Shown here one piece after another: positions 39,752-49,596 of a stretch of DNA of 64,000 nucleotides (its first letter is position 1; every line of letters starts with the position of its first letter). The DNA is taken from positions 2,762,001 to 2,826,000 of the forward strand of contig NZ_CP060719.1 of assembly GCF_014396975.1 (NCBI RefSeq), written 5' to 3'. The notes under the pieces are model-generated. The model was given only the letters and a program-made list of their open reading frames with translations, made no database searches and was not told the origin of the DNA. The stretch comes from Thermomonas carbonis (GTDB taxonomy: Bacteria; Pseudomonadota; Gammaproteobacteria; Xanthomonadales; Xanthomonadaceae). The translations under genes and the position numbers were made by a program.

Positions 39752-42031
39752 ATGTTCAGCAAGGACCTCGAGCACAGCATTGGCCAGTGCTACAAGCGGG
39801 CACGCGATGCGCGCCACGAATTCATGACCGTCGAGCACCTGGTGCTGGCACTGCTCGACAATCCGTCGGCGGAGGCCGTGCTCAAGGCGGTCAATGCCGA
39901 CATCGCGCGCCTGCGCCACGAACTGGAAGAGGCCATCGAGGTCTCGGTCAACCGGTTGGCGGAAGACGATGGTCGCGATACGCAGCCCACGCTGGGCTTC
40001 CAGCGCGTGCTGCAGCGCGCCGTGTACCACGTGCAGTCGTCCGGCAAGAAGGAAGTCACCGGCGCCAACGTGCTGGTCGCGGTGTTCGGCGAGAAGGATT
40101 CGCATGCCGTGTATTTCCTCAACCAGCAGGACGTGCACCGGCTCGATGTCGTCAATTACATCTCGCATGGCGTGGCCCGACAGGGCGACGAGCCGACATC
40201 GCAGTCGCAGGACGGCGAGGGCAAGGCCGAGGGCGGCGAAGGCGAATCCAAGAGCGATCCGCTGGCCGAATTCACCAGCAACCTCAACGATCTGGCGCTG
40301 GCCGGCAAGATCGATCCGCTGGTCGGTCGTGCCGAGGAAGTGGAGCGCACCATCCAGGTGCTCTGCCGTCGCCGCAAGAACAATCCGCTCTACGTCGGCG
40401 AAGCCGGCGTGGGCAAGACCGCGTTGGCGGAAGGCCTGGCCAAGCGCATTGTCGAGGGCGACGTGCCCGAAGTGCTGGTCGAGGCGGTGATCTATTCGCT
40501 CGACCTCGGCGCGCTGGTCGCCGGCACCAAGTATCGCGGCGACTTCGAGAAGCGCCTGAAGGGCGTGCTGGCGGCACTGAAGAAACTGCCGCACGCGATC
40601 CTTTTCATCGACGAGATCCACACCATCATCGGTGCCGGTTCGGCATCGGGCGGGACGATGGATGCGTCCAACCTAATCAAGCCGGTGCTGGCCAACGGCG
40701 AGCTGCGTTGCATCGGTTCGACCACGTTCCAGGAATACCGCGGCATCTTCGAGAAGGATCGCGCGTTGGCGCGGCGCTTCCAGAAGATCGACATCGTCGA
40801 GCCCACGGTGGGCGAGGCGATCGAGATCCTCAAGGGCCTGAAGCCCAAGTACGAAGCGCATCACGGTGTCAGTTATGCCGATGACGCGATCAAGGCGGCG
40901 GTGGATCTGTCGGTGAAGCACATCGGCGACCGCCTGCTGCCGGACAAGGCGATCGACGTGATCGACGAGGCCGGTGCGCGCCAGCGCTTGCTGCCGGTCG
41001 ATGTGCGCAAGAGCCTGATCGACGTCGAGGAGATCGAGACCATCGTTGCCAAGATGGCGCGGATCCCGGCCAAGCAGGTCAGCAGCTCCGACAAGGACGT
41101 GCTGCAGCATCTGGACCGCAACCTGAAGATGGTGATCTTCGGCCAGGATCCGGCGATCACCAGCCTGACCTCGGCGATCAAGCTCGCGCGCAGTGGCCTG
41201 GGCAATCCCGACAAGCCGATCGGCAATTTCCTGTTCGCCGGCCCGACCGGCGTGGGCAAGACCGAAGTCACCAAGCAGCTGGCGATGCAGCTTGGCATCG
41301 AACTGGTGCGCTTCGACATGTCCGAGTACATGGAATCGCATTCGGTCAGCCGCCTGATCGGCGCGCCACCGGGCTATGTCGGTTTCGACCAGGGCGGGCT
41401 GCTGACCGAGAAGATCGTCAAGACGCCGCACTGCGTGCTGCTGCTCGACGAGATCGAAAAGGCGCATCCGGACATCTTCAACATCCTGCTGCAGGTCATG
41501 GACCGCGGCGTGCTGACCGATACCAATGGCCGCGAGGCGAACTTCCGCAACGTGGTGCTGGTGATGACCACCAACGCCGGCGCCACCCAGGCGGCACGGC
41601 GCAGCATCGGCTTCACCAAGCAGGATCACAGCACCGATGCGATGGAAGTGATCCGTCGTGGGTTTACCCCGGAATTCCGCAACCGCCTCGACGCGGTGGT
41701 GCAGTTCCAGGCGCTCGGCTTCGACCATATCCTGCGGGTGGTGGACAAGTTCCTCATCGAGCTGGAGATGCTGCTGCACGAGAAGCAGGTCAGCCTGTCG
41801 GCCACCCCGGCCGCGCGCGACTGGCTGGCCCAGCACGGCTTCGACCCGCTGATGGGCGCGCGCCCGATGGCGCGGCTGATCCAGGACCGGATCAAGCGGC
41901 CGCTGGCGGACGAATTGCTGTTCGGCAAGTTGGTCGCGGGTGGCCGCGTCTCGCTGGACGCGGTCGATGGCGACCTGTCGCTGGTCGTGCAGGCCGAGCC
42001 GGAGAAGTTGTTGCCGGCGGTGGTGGAATAA
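39752..42031 (+). CDS. clpA: ATP-dependent Clp protease ATP-binding subunit ClpA
   Basis: The protein has 759 residues (E. coli 758). An N-terminal Clp_N repeat domain (1-145) that docks ClpS is followed by an acidic linker ('QSQDGEGKAEGGEGESKSD') and two AAA+ modules: Walker A 'GEAGVGKTALAEG' and 'GPTGVGKTEVTKQ', Walker B 'ILFIDEIHTI' and 'VLLLDEIEKAHPD'. It unfolds substrates and feeds them to ClpP. GGAGG precedes the ATG. It forms an operon with clpS and ends at a bidirectional terminator shared with infA. Confidence 0.98.
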   Translation: MFSKDLEHSIGQCYKRARDARHEFMTVEHLVLALLDNPSAEAVLKAVNADIARLRHELEEAIEVSVNRLAEDDGRDTQPTLGFQRVLQRAVYHVQSSGKKEVTGANVLVAVFGEKDSHAVYFLNQQDVHRLDVVNYISHGVARQGDEPTSQSQDGEGKAEGGEGESKSDPLAEFTSNLNDLALAGKIDPLVGRAEEVERTIQVLCRRRKNNPLYVGEAGVGKTALAEGLAKRIVEGDVPEVLVEAVIYSLDLGALVAGTKYRGDFEKRLKGVLAALKKLPHAILFIDEIHTIIGAGSASGGTMDASNLIKPVLANGELRCIGSTTFQEYRGIFEKDRALARRFQKIDIVEPTVGEAIEILKGLKPKYEAHHGVSYADDAIKAAVDLSVKHIGDRLLPDKAIDVIDEAGARQRLLPVDVRKSLIDVEEIETIVAKMARIPAKQVSSSDKDVLQHLDRNLKMVIFGQDPAITSLTSAIKLARSGLGNPDKPIGNFLFAGPTGVGKTEVTKQLAMQLGIELVRFDMSEYMESHSVSRLIGAPPGYVGFDQGGLLTEKIVKTPHCVLLLDEIEKAHPDIFNILLQVMDRGVLTDTNGREANFRNVVLVMTTNAGATQAARRSIGFTKQDHSTDAMEVIRRGFTPEFRNRLDAVVQFQALGFDHILRVVDKFLIELEMLLHEKQVSLSATPAARDWLAQHGFDPLMGARPMARLIQDRIKRPLADELLFGKLVAGGRVSLDAVDGDLSLVVQAEPEKLLPAVVE

Positions 42032-42051
42032 GGCCGTCCATTCCAGGCAAC

Positions 42052-42080
42052 AAAAAAAGCGGCCATTGGCCGCTTTTTTT
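42052..42080. terminator. bidirectional terminator between clpA and infA
   Basis: GCGGCCA / TGGCCGC stem flanked by seven As and seven Ts, so it can act in both directions for the converging clpA and infA. Confidence 0.9.
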
Positions 42081-42110
42081 GTGACTACCGCCGATCAGCG
42101 ATGGCCTGCT

Positions 42111-42329
42111 TCAACGATGGCGATACGTGATGCGTCCCTTGGTCAGGTCGTATGGAGTCATCTCCACCTTGACCCGGTCGCCCGTGAGGATGCGGATGTA
42201 GTTCTTGCGCATGCGTCCGGAGATATGCGCGATGATCTCGTGGCCGTTCTCCAGCTTGACCCGGAACATGGTGTTCGGAAGGGTCTCTGAGATCGTGCCT
42301 TCAAATTCGATGACGTCGTCTTTTGCCAC
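42111..42329 (-). CDS. infA: translation initiation factor IF-1
   Basis: The protein has 72 residues. The S1-like OB fold is almost canonical: '[20 protein letters not shown]', '[20 protein letters not shown]' and '[20 protein letters not shown]'. I chose the GTG at 42329, which gives the family N-terminus '[11 protein letters not shown]'; AGGA lies about 12 bases upstream. The open frame extending to 42506 is not conserved-looking. IF-1 binds the ribosomal A site during initiation. As in E. coli, infA lies near clpA and aat. Confidence 0.97.
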   Translation of the reverse strand: MAKDDVIEFEGTISETLPNTMFRVKLENGHEIIAHISGRMRKNYIRILTGDRVKVEMTPYDLTKGRITYRHR

Positions 42330-42445
42330 TGTGGGTGGTATTCCTGCGTTTGGAGCGTGAGGTTGCTGGCTCGGAGACGGGCGCGAGACCGCGACCCGAA
42401 AGCGCGGCATTCTGACACGTGACGCCGGGGCTTGCAAAAATCCCG

Positions 42446-43195
42446 TTAAGCCGCTGATGGCGTGGCAAGCGATGCGGCGGGGATTTCGCCGAAGCACTGG
42501 GCCCAATTCCCCGCCAGCCCCTCGCTACCGAGCAATGACTCGAGCGCCTGCAGGTAAGCAGTCCTTGGCCAGGTTTCGACGCCCAACATTCGTGTGTGAT
42601 CGTTCGGAACCTGAGCGTCGATCAACGGCCAGCCCCATGCATGCAACCGTTGGGCGAGGGCGGCCAAGGCAATGGTGGATGCACCGGATTGCGCGGAGAA
42701 CATGCTTTCGCCGCAGAACATCCGCCCGATCGCCAGCCCGTACAGCCCGCCGACCAGGGCATTGCCATCGAAGACTTCGATGCTGTGCGCATGGCCGAGC
42801 CGATGCAGTTGCACATAGGCTTCAACGATCGCGCCGGTGATCCACGTTCCGCCACCCTGACTGGGGCGGGGCAGGTGCGCGCAGGCTTCGATCACCGTCC
42901 GGAAACAGGTATCGGCACGGACGACCAGCGTCGACGTGCGCAACGCCCGTCGCCGTCGCGATGACAGTCGGATGCGCTCCGTGCGGAACACCGCCCGCTG
43001 CGACGGGCTCCACCACAGCGGCGGCTCGTCCTCCGAGAACCACGGGAAGATGCCGTGGCGATAGGCATTGAGAAGACGTATCGGCGACAAGTCGCCGCCG
43101 AATGCAAGCAGACCATCGGGTTCCGCCAGGGCATGCGCGATGGACGGAAAGGGTGACTCCGGGTCGTCATCCAACTGGACGATTCGCAGGCTCAT
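42446..43195 (-). CDS. aat: leucyl/phenylalanyl-tRNA-protein transferase
   Basis: The protein has 249 residues from ATG 43195. Family motifs are '[25 protein letters not shown]', '[12 protein letters not shown]', '[19 protein letters not shown]' and '[15 protein letters not shown]'. Aat adds Leu or Phe to proteins with N-terminal Arg or Lys, creating the N-degrons that ClpS-ClpAP recognises. The three genes lie within 4 kb here. It overlaps the stop of the upstream GNAT gene by four bases (ATGA). Another frame of this stretch stays open past the start but is not coding-like. Confidence 0.96.
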   Translation of the reverse strand: MSLRIVQLDDDPESPFPSIAHALAEPDGLLAFGGDLSPIRLLNAYRHGIFPWFSEDEPPLWWSPSQRAVFRTERIRLSSRRRRALRTSTLVVRADTCFRTVIEACAHLPRPSQGGGTWITGAIVEAYVQLHRLGHAHSIEVFDGNALVGGLYGLAIGRMFCGESMFSAQSGASTIALAALAQRLHAWGWPLIDAQVPNDHTRMLGVETWPRTAYLQALESLLGSEGLAGNWAQCFGEIPAASLATPSAA

Positions 43196-44322
43196 TCCAG
43201 TGCAGCCCGGAACGGCGAGTGCGCCTGCAAATGCCGCAGATGCTCGCGGGTCGACATGCGTTCCTCCGCGCACCATGCACCGATCGCGTCTGCAAAGCGC
43301 GGATCGGCGATGCGGTGTCGGCTGCGCACGAGGGTCGGCAGGAACCCGCGCGCGATCTTGTGACGGCCCTGCGCGCCGGGCTCGAAGCGGGTAAGGCCTT
43401 CGCGCAGGCAGTACTCGATGCCCTGGTAGTAGCAGGCCTCGAAATGCAGGCCCGCATGCAGTTCTGCAGCGCCCCAGTAGCGACCGTAAAGGGTGTCGCC
43501 ACCGCGCAGGCACAGCGCCCCGGCAATGGAGCGGCCTTCGCGTTCGGCCAGCACGATGACCAGTTGTCGTGGCATCGCGTGGGCGAGATGACGGATGAAG
43601 TCCAGCGTCAGCGCCGGTGAATTGCCGTACTCGGCGAAGGTCTGCAGGTAGAACCGGTGCATCGCGGCCAGATCTTCGTCGTAGGCTTCATCGCCATGCA
43701 TGACGCGAAACGTGATGCCGGCATCGTGCACCTTGCGGCGCTCCTGGCGGATGTTCTTGCGATGCTTGTGGTCCATCGCTGCGAGGAAATCCTCGAAATT
43801 CGCCCAGCCAGCGTTGTTGTGCCAGTGATACTGGATGTCCTCGCGCAGCAGCCAGTCGGCGCCGAAGAGCGCCTCGTCCGCGGCATCGTGGAAATTCACG
43901 TGCACCGACGACAGCCCGGACTGCTGCAGGAACCCGGCGATCGCGTCCAGCAAAGCGCGCCTTGAAGCCTCGTCGCGTGCGAGCAATCGCGGTCCGGTCA
44001 CGGGCGAGTAGGGCGCCGCAACCAGCCACTTCGGGAAGTAATCCAGTCCATGCTGCGCATAGGCATGCGCCCATGCGTGGTCGAACACGAATTCGCCATG
44101 CGAATTGGATTTGAGATAACCGGGTGCCGCGGCCACCAACAGATCGCTGTCCCACAGGCCGAGGTGGCACGGTGTCCAGCCCCAGTCCTCGCGCAGGCAA
44201 CCGGTGGTTTCCAGCCCGGACAGGAAAGCATGGGTGACGAAGGGATTGCACCCGTCGTGCAGCGCATCCCAGTCGGCAGCGGGGATGTCCGAGAGGGCAC
44301 GGTGGATACGGGTAACAGCCAT
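43192..44322 (-). CDS. GNAT-fold peptidyl/aminoacyl transferase (COG3146 family)
   Basis: The protein has 376 residues. It resembles the COG3146/DUF482 group of FemX-like double-GNAT proteins: 'PFVTHAFLSGLETTGC' near the N-terminus, 'HKHRKNIRQERRKV' in the middle, and 'LYGRYWGAAELHAGLHFEACYYQGIEYC' then 'GAQGRHKIARGFLP' toward the end. Members are thought to transfer acyl or aminoacyl groups, but the substrate is unproven. Its ATGA overlap with aat, which is itself a GNAT-like transferase, hints at coexpression. A REP-like palindrome lies directly upstream. Confidence 0.85.
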   Translation of the reverse strand: MAVTRIHRALSDIPAADWDALHDGCNPFVTHAFLSGLETTGCLREDWGWTPCHLGLWDSDLLVAAAPGYLKSNSHGEFVFDHAWAHAYAQHGLDYFPKWLVAAPYSPVTGPRLLARDEASRRALLDAIAGFLQQSGLSSVHVNFHDAADEALFGADWLLREDIQYHWHNNAGWANFEDFLAAMDHKHRKNIRQERRKVHDAGITFRVMHGDEAYDEDLAAMHRFYLQTFAEYGNSPALTLDFIRHLAHAMPRQLVIVLAEREGRSIAGALCLRGGDTLYGRYWGAAELHAGLHFEACYYQGIEYCLREGLTRFEPGAQGRHKIARGFLPTLVRSRHRIADPRFADAIGAWCAEERMSTREHLRHLQAHSPFRAALE

Positions 44323-44331
44323 CTTCCAGTT

Positions 44332-44407
44332 GTCATTCCGGCGTAAGCCGGAATCCAGTTCTAATCCTTCGACGAAAAAACTGGATCCCGGCGTTCGCCG
44401 GGATGAC
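44332..44407. repeat. 76-bp REP-like palindrome
   Basis: Imperfect inverted arms GTCATTCCGG...AACTGG class: the left arm (44332-44360) pairs with the right (44380-44407) around a short AT-rich loop. This 'GTCATTCCGGCG...CGCCGGGATGAC' class of interspersed repeat is widespread in proteobacteria, and it lies between the aat-GNAT unit and trxB. Confidence 0.75.
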
Positions 44408-44424
44408 GAGAGAGTCCGGTGTCC

Positions 44425-45399
<975 letters not shown>

Positions 45400-45658
45400 T
45401 CATTCCGTGGATCGAGGGATCCGCAGCCGATGCATAGCTTGGAGGCGGGGTCGCCGCGGCACAAGGCACGCAGGGCGCAACGCTGTCATCCGCCATCGGA
45501 GATTTGCTGCAGGCAGCGTCGTTGTTGTCAGCGCAGCGGCATCGCAACCGGTTCTTCAATGTCACCGCTTCTCTGGCGCTGGCACGCAGACCTGCATTCA
45601 CATGAAACTTTGACGTATTATCAAAGGCCTAGGGAAACTTCCTGAGGTCTGATCACAG

Positions 45659-48034
45659 GTGGCACGCACGGCGTCCGAGACCGGGAAAAGCAGTCGCAAA
45701 CCGGCAACGAAATCCGCAACTCCGCGTGCGGCGGCAAGCCCGCGTCGTCAGCGCTTGTGGCGCGACCTAGCGTTGATCGCGATTGCGCCCTTGCTGCTGT
45801 TCCTGCTGGCCAGTCTGGTCACGTACTCGCCCACTGATCCGGGCTGGTCCAGTTCGGGTGCAGTGACGGCACCGCTGCAAAATGCGTGCGGGCGCGTGGG
45901 CGCGTGGATCGCCGACGTGTTGCTGGTGCTGACCGGTTATGTGGCGTTCCTGCTGCCGCTGGTCCTTGGCGCGATCGCCTGGATCGCGTTGTTCGGCATG
46001 GACACCGATGGTGATGGCGATGCCGACCTGGGCCCTGCGCTGCGACTGGTCGGGATTGTCGGCTTCCTGGTCGCCGCGTGCGGGCTACTGACCCTGCGCA
46101 TCCAGGGTTCCAACGATCTCTCGTTCGGTAGTGGTGGCGTGCTCGGCCAGCTGACCGGTCGCTCGCTGTTGCGTGGTTTCGGCCCGGTCGGTGCCAACCT
46201 GTTCCTGGTCAGCCTGTTCCTGATTTCGGTCACGCTAGCGACCGGTTTGTCGTGGCTGGCGGTGATGGACCGGATCGGCGCGTTCGCGCTGTCCTTGCCG
46301 GGACTGCTGACCCGCGGTGCGCGCAAGGGCGCGCAACAAGCCAACGACTGGAGCGAAGCGCGTGCGTTCCGCGAGGAGCGCGTGGAAGCCCGCAAGGTCG
46401 ACAGCGAATTGCGCGCCAGGCGCGAGAAGGTCCGCATCGAGCCGCCACCTGCGCCGGTGGTCGAAAAGAGCGAGCGTGCCAAGCGCGAGCAGCAGATCCC
46501 GCTGTTCCACGTGGCCGACGGCTCCGGCATTCCGCCGTTGGCGTTGCTGGACGATCCCAAGCCGCAGCCCAAGGGGTACAGCGAGGAAACGCTGGAAACG
46601 CTGTCGCGGCAGATCGAATTCAAGCTCAAGGACTTCCGCATCGATGCCGAAGTCGTGGGTGCCTATCCCGGTCCGGTGATCACCCGCTTCGAAGTGCAGC
46701 CGGCGGCCGGCGTCAAAGTCAGCCAGATCAGCTCGCTGGACAAGGACATCGCCCGCGGTCTCAGCGTGAAATCCGTGCGCGTGGTCGATGTGATCCCGGG
46801 CAAGTCGGTGATCGGCCTGGAAACGCCGAACACCCATCGCGAGATGATCTATCTCAGCGAATTGCTGCGCTCCAAGGAATACGACAAGTCCACCAGCCCG
46901 CTCACGCTGGCGCTGGGCAAGGACATCGCAGGGCGGCCAACGGTCGCCGACCTCGCACGAATGCCGCACCTGCTGGTCGCGGGCACCACCGGCTCAGGCA
47001 AGTCGGTTGCGGTCAATGCCATGGTGTTGAGCCTGCTTTACAAGGCGTCCGCCAAGGATGTGCGGATGCTGATGATCGACCCGAAGATGCTGGAGCTCTC
47101 GGTTTACCAGGGCATCCCGCATCTGCTCGCACCGGTCGTGACCGACATGAAAGAGGCCGCCAACGGCCTGCGCTGGTGCGTGGCGGAGATGGAACGCCGC
47201 TACAAGCTCATGAGTGCGGTCGGCGTTCGCAACCTGGCGGGCTTCAACAAGAAAGTGCGTGATGCGATCGAGGCCGGCCAGCCGATGATGGATCCGTTGT
47301 TCAAGCCGAATCCCGAGCTTGACGAAGCGCCGCGTCCGTTGGAACCGTTGCCGTTCATCGTCATCTTCATCGATGAATTCGCCGACATGATGGTGGTCGT
47401 CGGCAAGAAGGTCGAGGAACTGATCGCCAGACTGGCGCAGAAATCGCGCGCCGCCGGCATGCATCTGATCCTGGCCACCCAACGGCCATCGGTCGATGTG
47501 ATCACCGGGCTGATCAAGGCGAACATCCCGACCCGCATCGCGTTCCAGGTCAGCAGCAAGATCGACAGCCGCACCATCCTGGACCAGTCGGGTGCCGAAA
47601 CCCTGCTGGGACACGGCGACATGCTGTACATGCCGCCCGGCACCGCCATGCCTGAGCGCGTGCATGGGGCCTTCGTCAGCGACGAGGAAGTGCATCGGGT
47701 GGTCGAACACCTCAAGCAGAGCGGTGGTCCGGATTACGTCGAAGGCGTGCTGGAAGAGTCGCAGACGATGTATGACGGCAGCAGCGTGGGCGCGACCGGC
47801 TTGCCGGAATCCAGCAGCGGAGGAGGGGACGAATCCGACCCGCTGTACGACGAGGCGGTGAAGATCGTCACCGAGACTAGGCGGGCCTCGATTTCCGGGG
47901 TGCAGCGCCGGCTGAAGATCGGCTACAACCGCGCCGCGCGCCTGGTCGAGGCGATGGAGGCCGCCGGCGTGGTCAGTACGCCCGAGCACAACGGCGACCG
48001 CACCGTGATCGCGCCGCCGCCGCCTCGCAACTGA
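45659..48034 (+). CDS. ftsK: DNA translocase FtsK
   Basis: The protein has 791 residues from a GTG start (GAGGT ten bases upstream). Four to five membrane helices occupy residues ~35-205 and anchor it at the septum. A short charged linker precedes the motor: alpha/beta RecA-like domain with Walker A '[16 protein letters not shown]' and Walker B '[13 protein letters not shown]'. The C-terminal gamma winged helix ('[21 protein letters not shown]') reads KOPS and activates XerCD. The linker is much shorter than the ~600-residue one of E. coli, as in most bacteria. Confidence 0.97.
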   Translation: MARTASETGKSSRKPATKSATPRAAASPRRQRLWRDLALIAIAPLLLFLLASLVTYSPTDPGWSSSGAVTAPLQNACGRVGAWIADVLLVLTGYVAFLLPLVLGAIAWIALFGMDTDGDGDADLGPALRLVGIVGFLVAACGLLTLRIQGSNDLSFGSGGVLGQLTGRSLLRGFGPVGANLFLVSLFLISVTLATGLSWLAVMDRIGAFALSLPGLLTRGARKGAQQANDWSEARAFREERVEARKVDSELRARREKVRIEPPPAPVVEKSERAKREQQIPLFHVADGSGIPPLALLDDPKPQPKGYSEETLETLSRQIEFKLKDFRIDAEVVGAYPGPVITRFEVQPAAGVKVSQISSLDKDIARGLSVKSVRVVDVIPGKSVIGLETPNTHREMIYLSELLRSKEYDKSTSPLTLALGKDIAGRPTVADLARMPHLLVAGTTGSGKSVAVNAMVLSLLYKASAKDVRMLMIDPKMLELSVYQGIPHLLAPVVTDMKEAANGLRWCVAEMERRYKLMSAVGVRNLAGFNKKVRDAIEAGQPMMDPLFKPNPELDEAPRPLEPLPFIVIFIDEFADMMVVVGKKVEELIARLAQKSRAAGMHLILATQRPSVDVITGLIKANIPTRIAFQVSSKIDSRTILDQSGAETLLGHGDMLYMPPGTAMPERVHGAFVSDEEVHRVVEHLKQSGGPDYVEGVLEESQTMYDGSSVGATGLPESSSGGGDESDPLYDEAVKIVTETRRASISGVQRRLKIGYNRAARLVEAMEAAGVVSTPEHNGDRTVIAPPPPRN

Positions 48035-48108
48035 GCTGCTCGCCGGATCGTGTCGTCGCATTCAGCTTGGCTCGGACACACTCCCGGCAACGTTGCAGGA
48101 GAGAGCAC

Positions 48109-48741
48109 ATGAACGCATTTGGCATGAAGCCCGCCACCGCCATGCTGTCCACCGCGCTGTTGCTGGCCGCCAACATCGCCAATGCCGGCGCACGTGATGA
48201 GCTCAACGCGTTCAGCAAGGGCCTGAAGGGCCTGGACGGACAGTTCACCCAACAGGTCTTCGATGCGCGTGGCAAGCAGAAGGAAACCTCCAGCGGCCGC
48301 GTTGCGGTCTCGGTGCCGCGGCTGTTCCGCTGGGAATACGTGAAGCCGTATCCGCAATTGATCGTCGCCGATGGCAATACGGTGTGGGTGCATGACCCCG
48401 ACCTTCAACAGGTCAGCCGCCGCGCCCAGGGTGTGGAGGAAGCCAACAGCCCGCTGGCGATCCTGCTGGATCCGTCGAAGCTCGACCGCGATTTCGTGGT
48501 CAAGGACGCGGGCAAGGCAGGCGGCGTGGAATGGCTGGAGCTGACGCCGAAACAGGCCGAAGCGCCGTTCAAGTCGGCACGCCTGGGCTTCGCCGACAAG
48601 GGTCTGGCGCAGATGGAGTACGTGGATGCGCTCGGCCAGCGCACGCGCATCAGCTTCAGTGGCTGGAAGCGCAACCCGTCGTTCGCGCGCGGCACGTTCG
48701 TCTATGTCCCGCAGAAGGGCGTGGACGTGATCGGCGGCTGA
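48109..48741 (+). CDS. lolA: outer-membrane lipoprotein carrier protein LolA
   Basis: The protein has 210 residues from ATG 48109, behind AGGAGAGAG. A signal peptide ends near 'ANIANAGA'. The half-barrel features are 'LKGLDGQFTQQVFDARG', 'FRWEYVKPYPQLIVADG' and 'VWVHDPDLQQV', which fit LolA, the periplasmic shuttle that takes lipoproteins from LolCDE to LolB. It follows ftsK by 74 bases, the conserved ftsK-lolA-rarA order. A 45-residue N-terminal extension is ruled out as out of family. Confidence 0.95.
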   Translation: MNAFGMKPATAMLSTALLLAANIANAGARDELNAFSKGLKGLDGQFTQQVFDARGKQKETSSGRVAVSVPRLFRWEYVKPYPQLIVADGNTVWVHDPDLQQVSRRAQGVEEANSPLAILLDPSKLDRDFVVKDAGKAGGVEWLELTPKQAEAPFKSARLGFADKGLAQMEYVDALGQRTRISFSGWKRNPSFARGTFVYVPQKGVDVIGG

Positions 48742-48849
48742 TCGGCGGCGCTGCGTTCTCGATCGGTTCAGGCAGCGGGCCTCCACCTCACGCTGGCTCC
48801 ACGCAGGCATGCGCACATTGACGCAACGCCACGCAAGGGATGCCTCGCC

Positions 48850-49545
48850 ATGGATCGCAAGGGAATCAACCGCACTGCCATCGCCGCCATGTTGGCCCTC
48901 GTTCTGGTGGGCGCGGTTGCCGCGCAGGCCAGCACGCCGGCGGGGATCCAGCCGACCGTGGTCGAAGGTCACAGCCATGATCGTGCGGCGGCGGCGAATG
49001 GCATCGATTCGCGCATCCTCGCGTCGATGGATGCCGCTACGGCCGCAGCCCTGATCGGCGCGCTGGAAACCCGATTCGAAGGCCGCGAAATCGCCTTGCG
49101 CATGGGCGAGGTGCAGGGCGAACGCGCCAGCCTGCGCGATATCGCCTTGCATGGCACAGGCCAGATCCGCCTGGGTGCGGACGCAGCATGGTTGCCGATC
49201 CGATTCGAGGCGCTGTACGACACCGATACCCAAGCCGTGCTGAGTCCTTCGATCGTGCTGGAAGGCAAGGGCGTCGCCGCCAGCAGTCCCACGCTGCCGT
49301 TGCCGGGACTGCAGGCGCAGGTCAATGCCGCGATGGGCGATGAATTCGCTTCACAGCAGGTAGATGTCTCGCTGCAGCAAGCGCGCGTGATCGGCAGCGA
49401 CGGCCAACGCCTTGTAGTGCGCGCGCAAGGCGTGGCCCGCTTCGACGGCAACGAGACTGCACCGGTCACCGTGCGTGCCCTCTACGAACAGGGCAGCGGA
49501 CGCTGGCTGGATGCGCAATACGATTTCGACGTGGTCGGCAGCTGA
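48850..49545 (+). CDS. secreted protein of unknown function
   Basis: The protein has 231 residues. A classical signal peptide ('IAAMLALVLVGAVAAQAS') is followed by a mature part of about 200 residues with no recognised domain. It is rich in short beta strands ('ASLRDIALHGTGQIRLG', 'VDVSLQQARVIGSDGQ') and ends 'RWLDAQYDFDVVGS'. It contains no cysteine after the signal, so it is not a lipoprotein. It sits between lolA and rarA, 108 and 51 bases away, an interval I would not expect to hold a gene in Xanthomonas. AGGGA lies upstream. Confidence 0.8.
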   Translation: MDRKGINRTAIAAMLALVLVGAVAAQASTPAGIQPTVVEGHSHDRAAAANGIDSRILASMDAATAAALIGALETRFEGREIALRMGEVQGERASLRDIALHGTGQIRLGADAAWLPIRFEALYDTDTQAVLSPSIVLEGKGVAASSPTLPLPGLQAQVNAAMGDEFASQQVDVSLQQARVIGSDGQRLVVRAQGVARFDGNETAPVTVRALYEQGSGRWLDAQYDFDVVGS

Positions 49546-49584
49546 GGCTGCATCAGCAGTCGCCGCCGGCGAGACCGCGCCGGG

Positions 49585-49590
49585 TAGAAT
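49585..49590 (+). promoter_or_regulatory. candidate -10 element of rarA (leaderless transcript)
   Basis: TAGAAT ends six bases before the GTG start of rarA. A weak GAGG lies within the gap. Same spacing as at rpfD and clpS. Confidence 0.45.
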
Positions 49591-49596
49591 CGAGGC

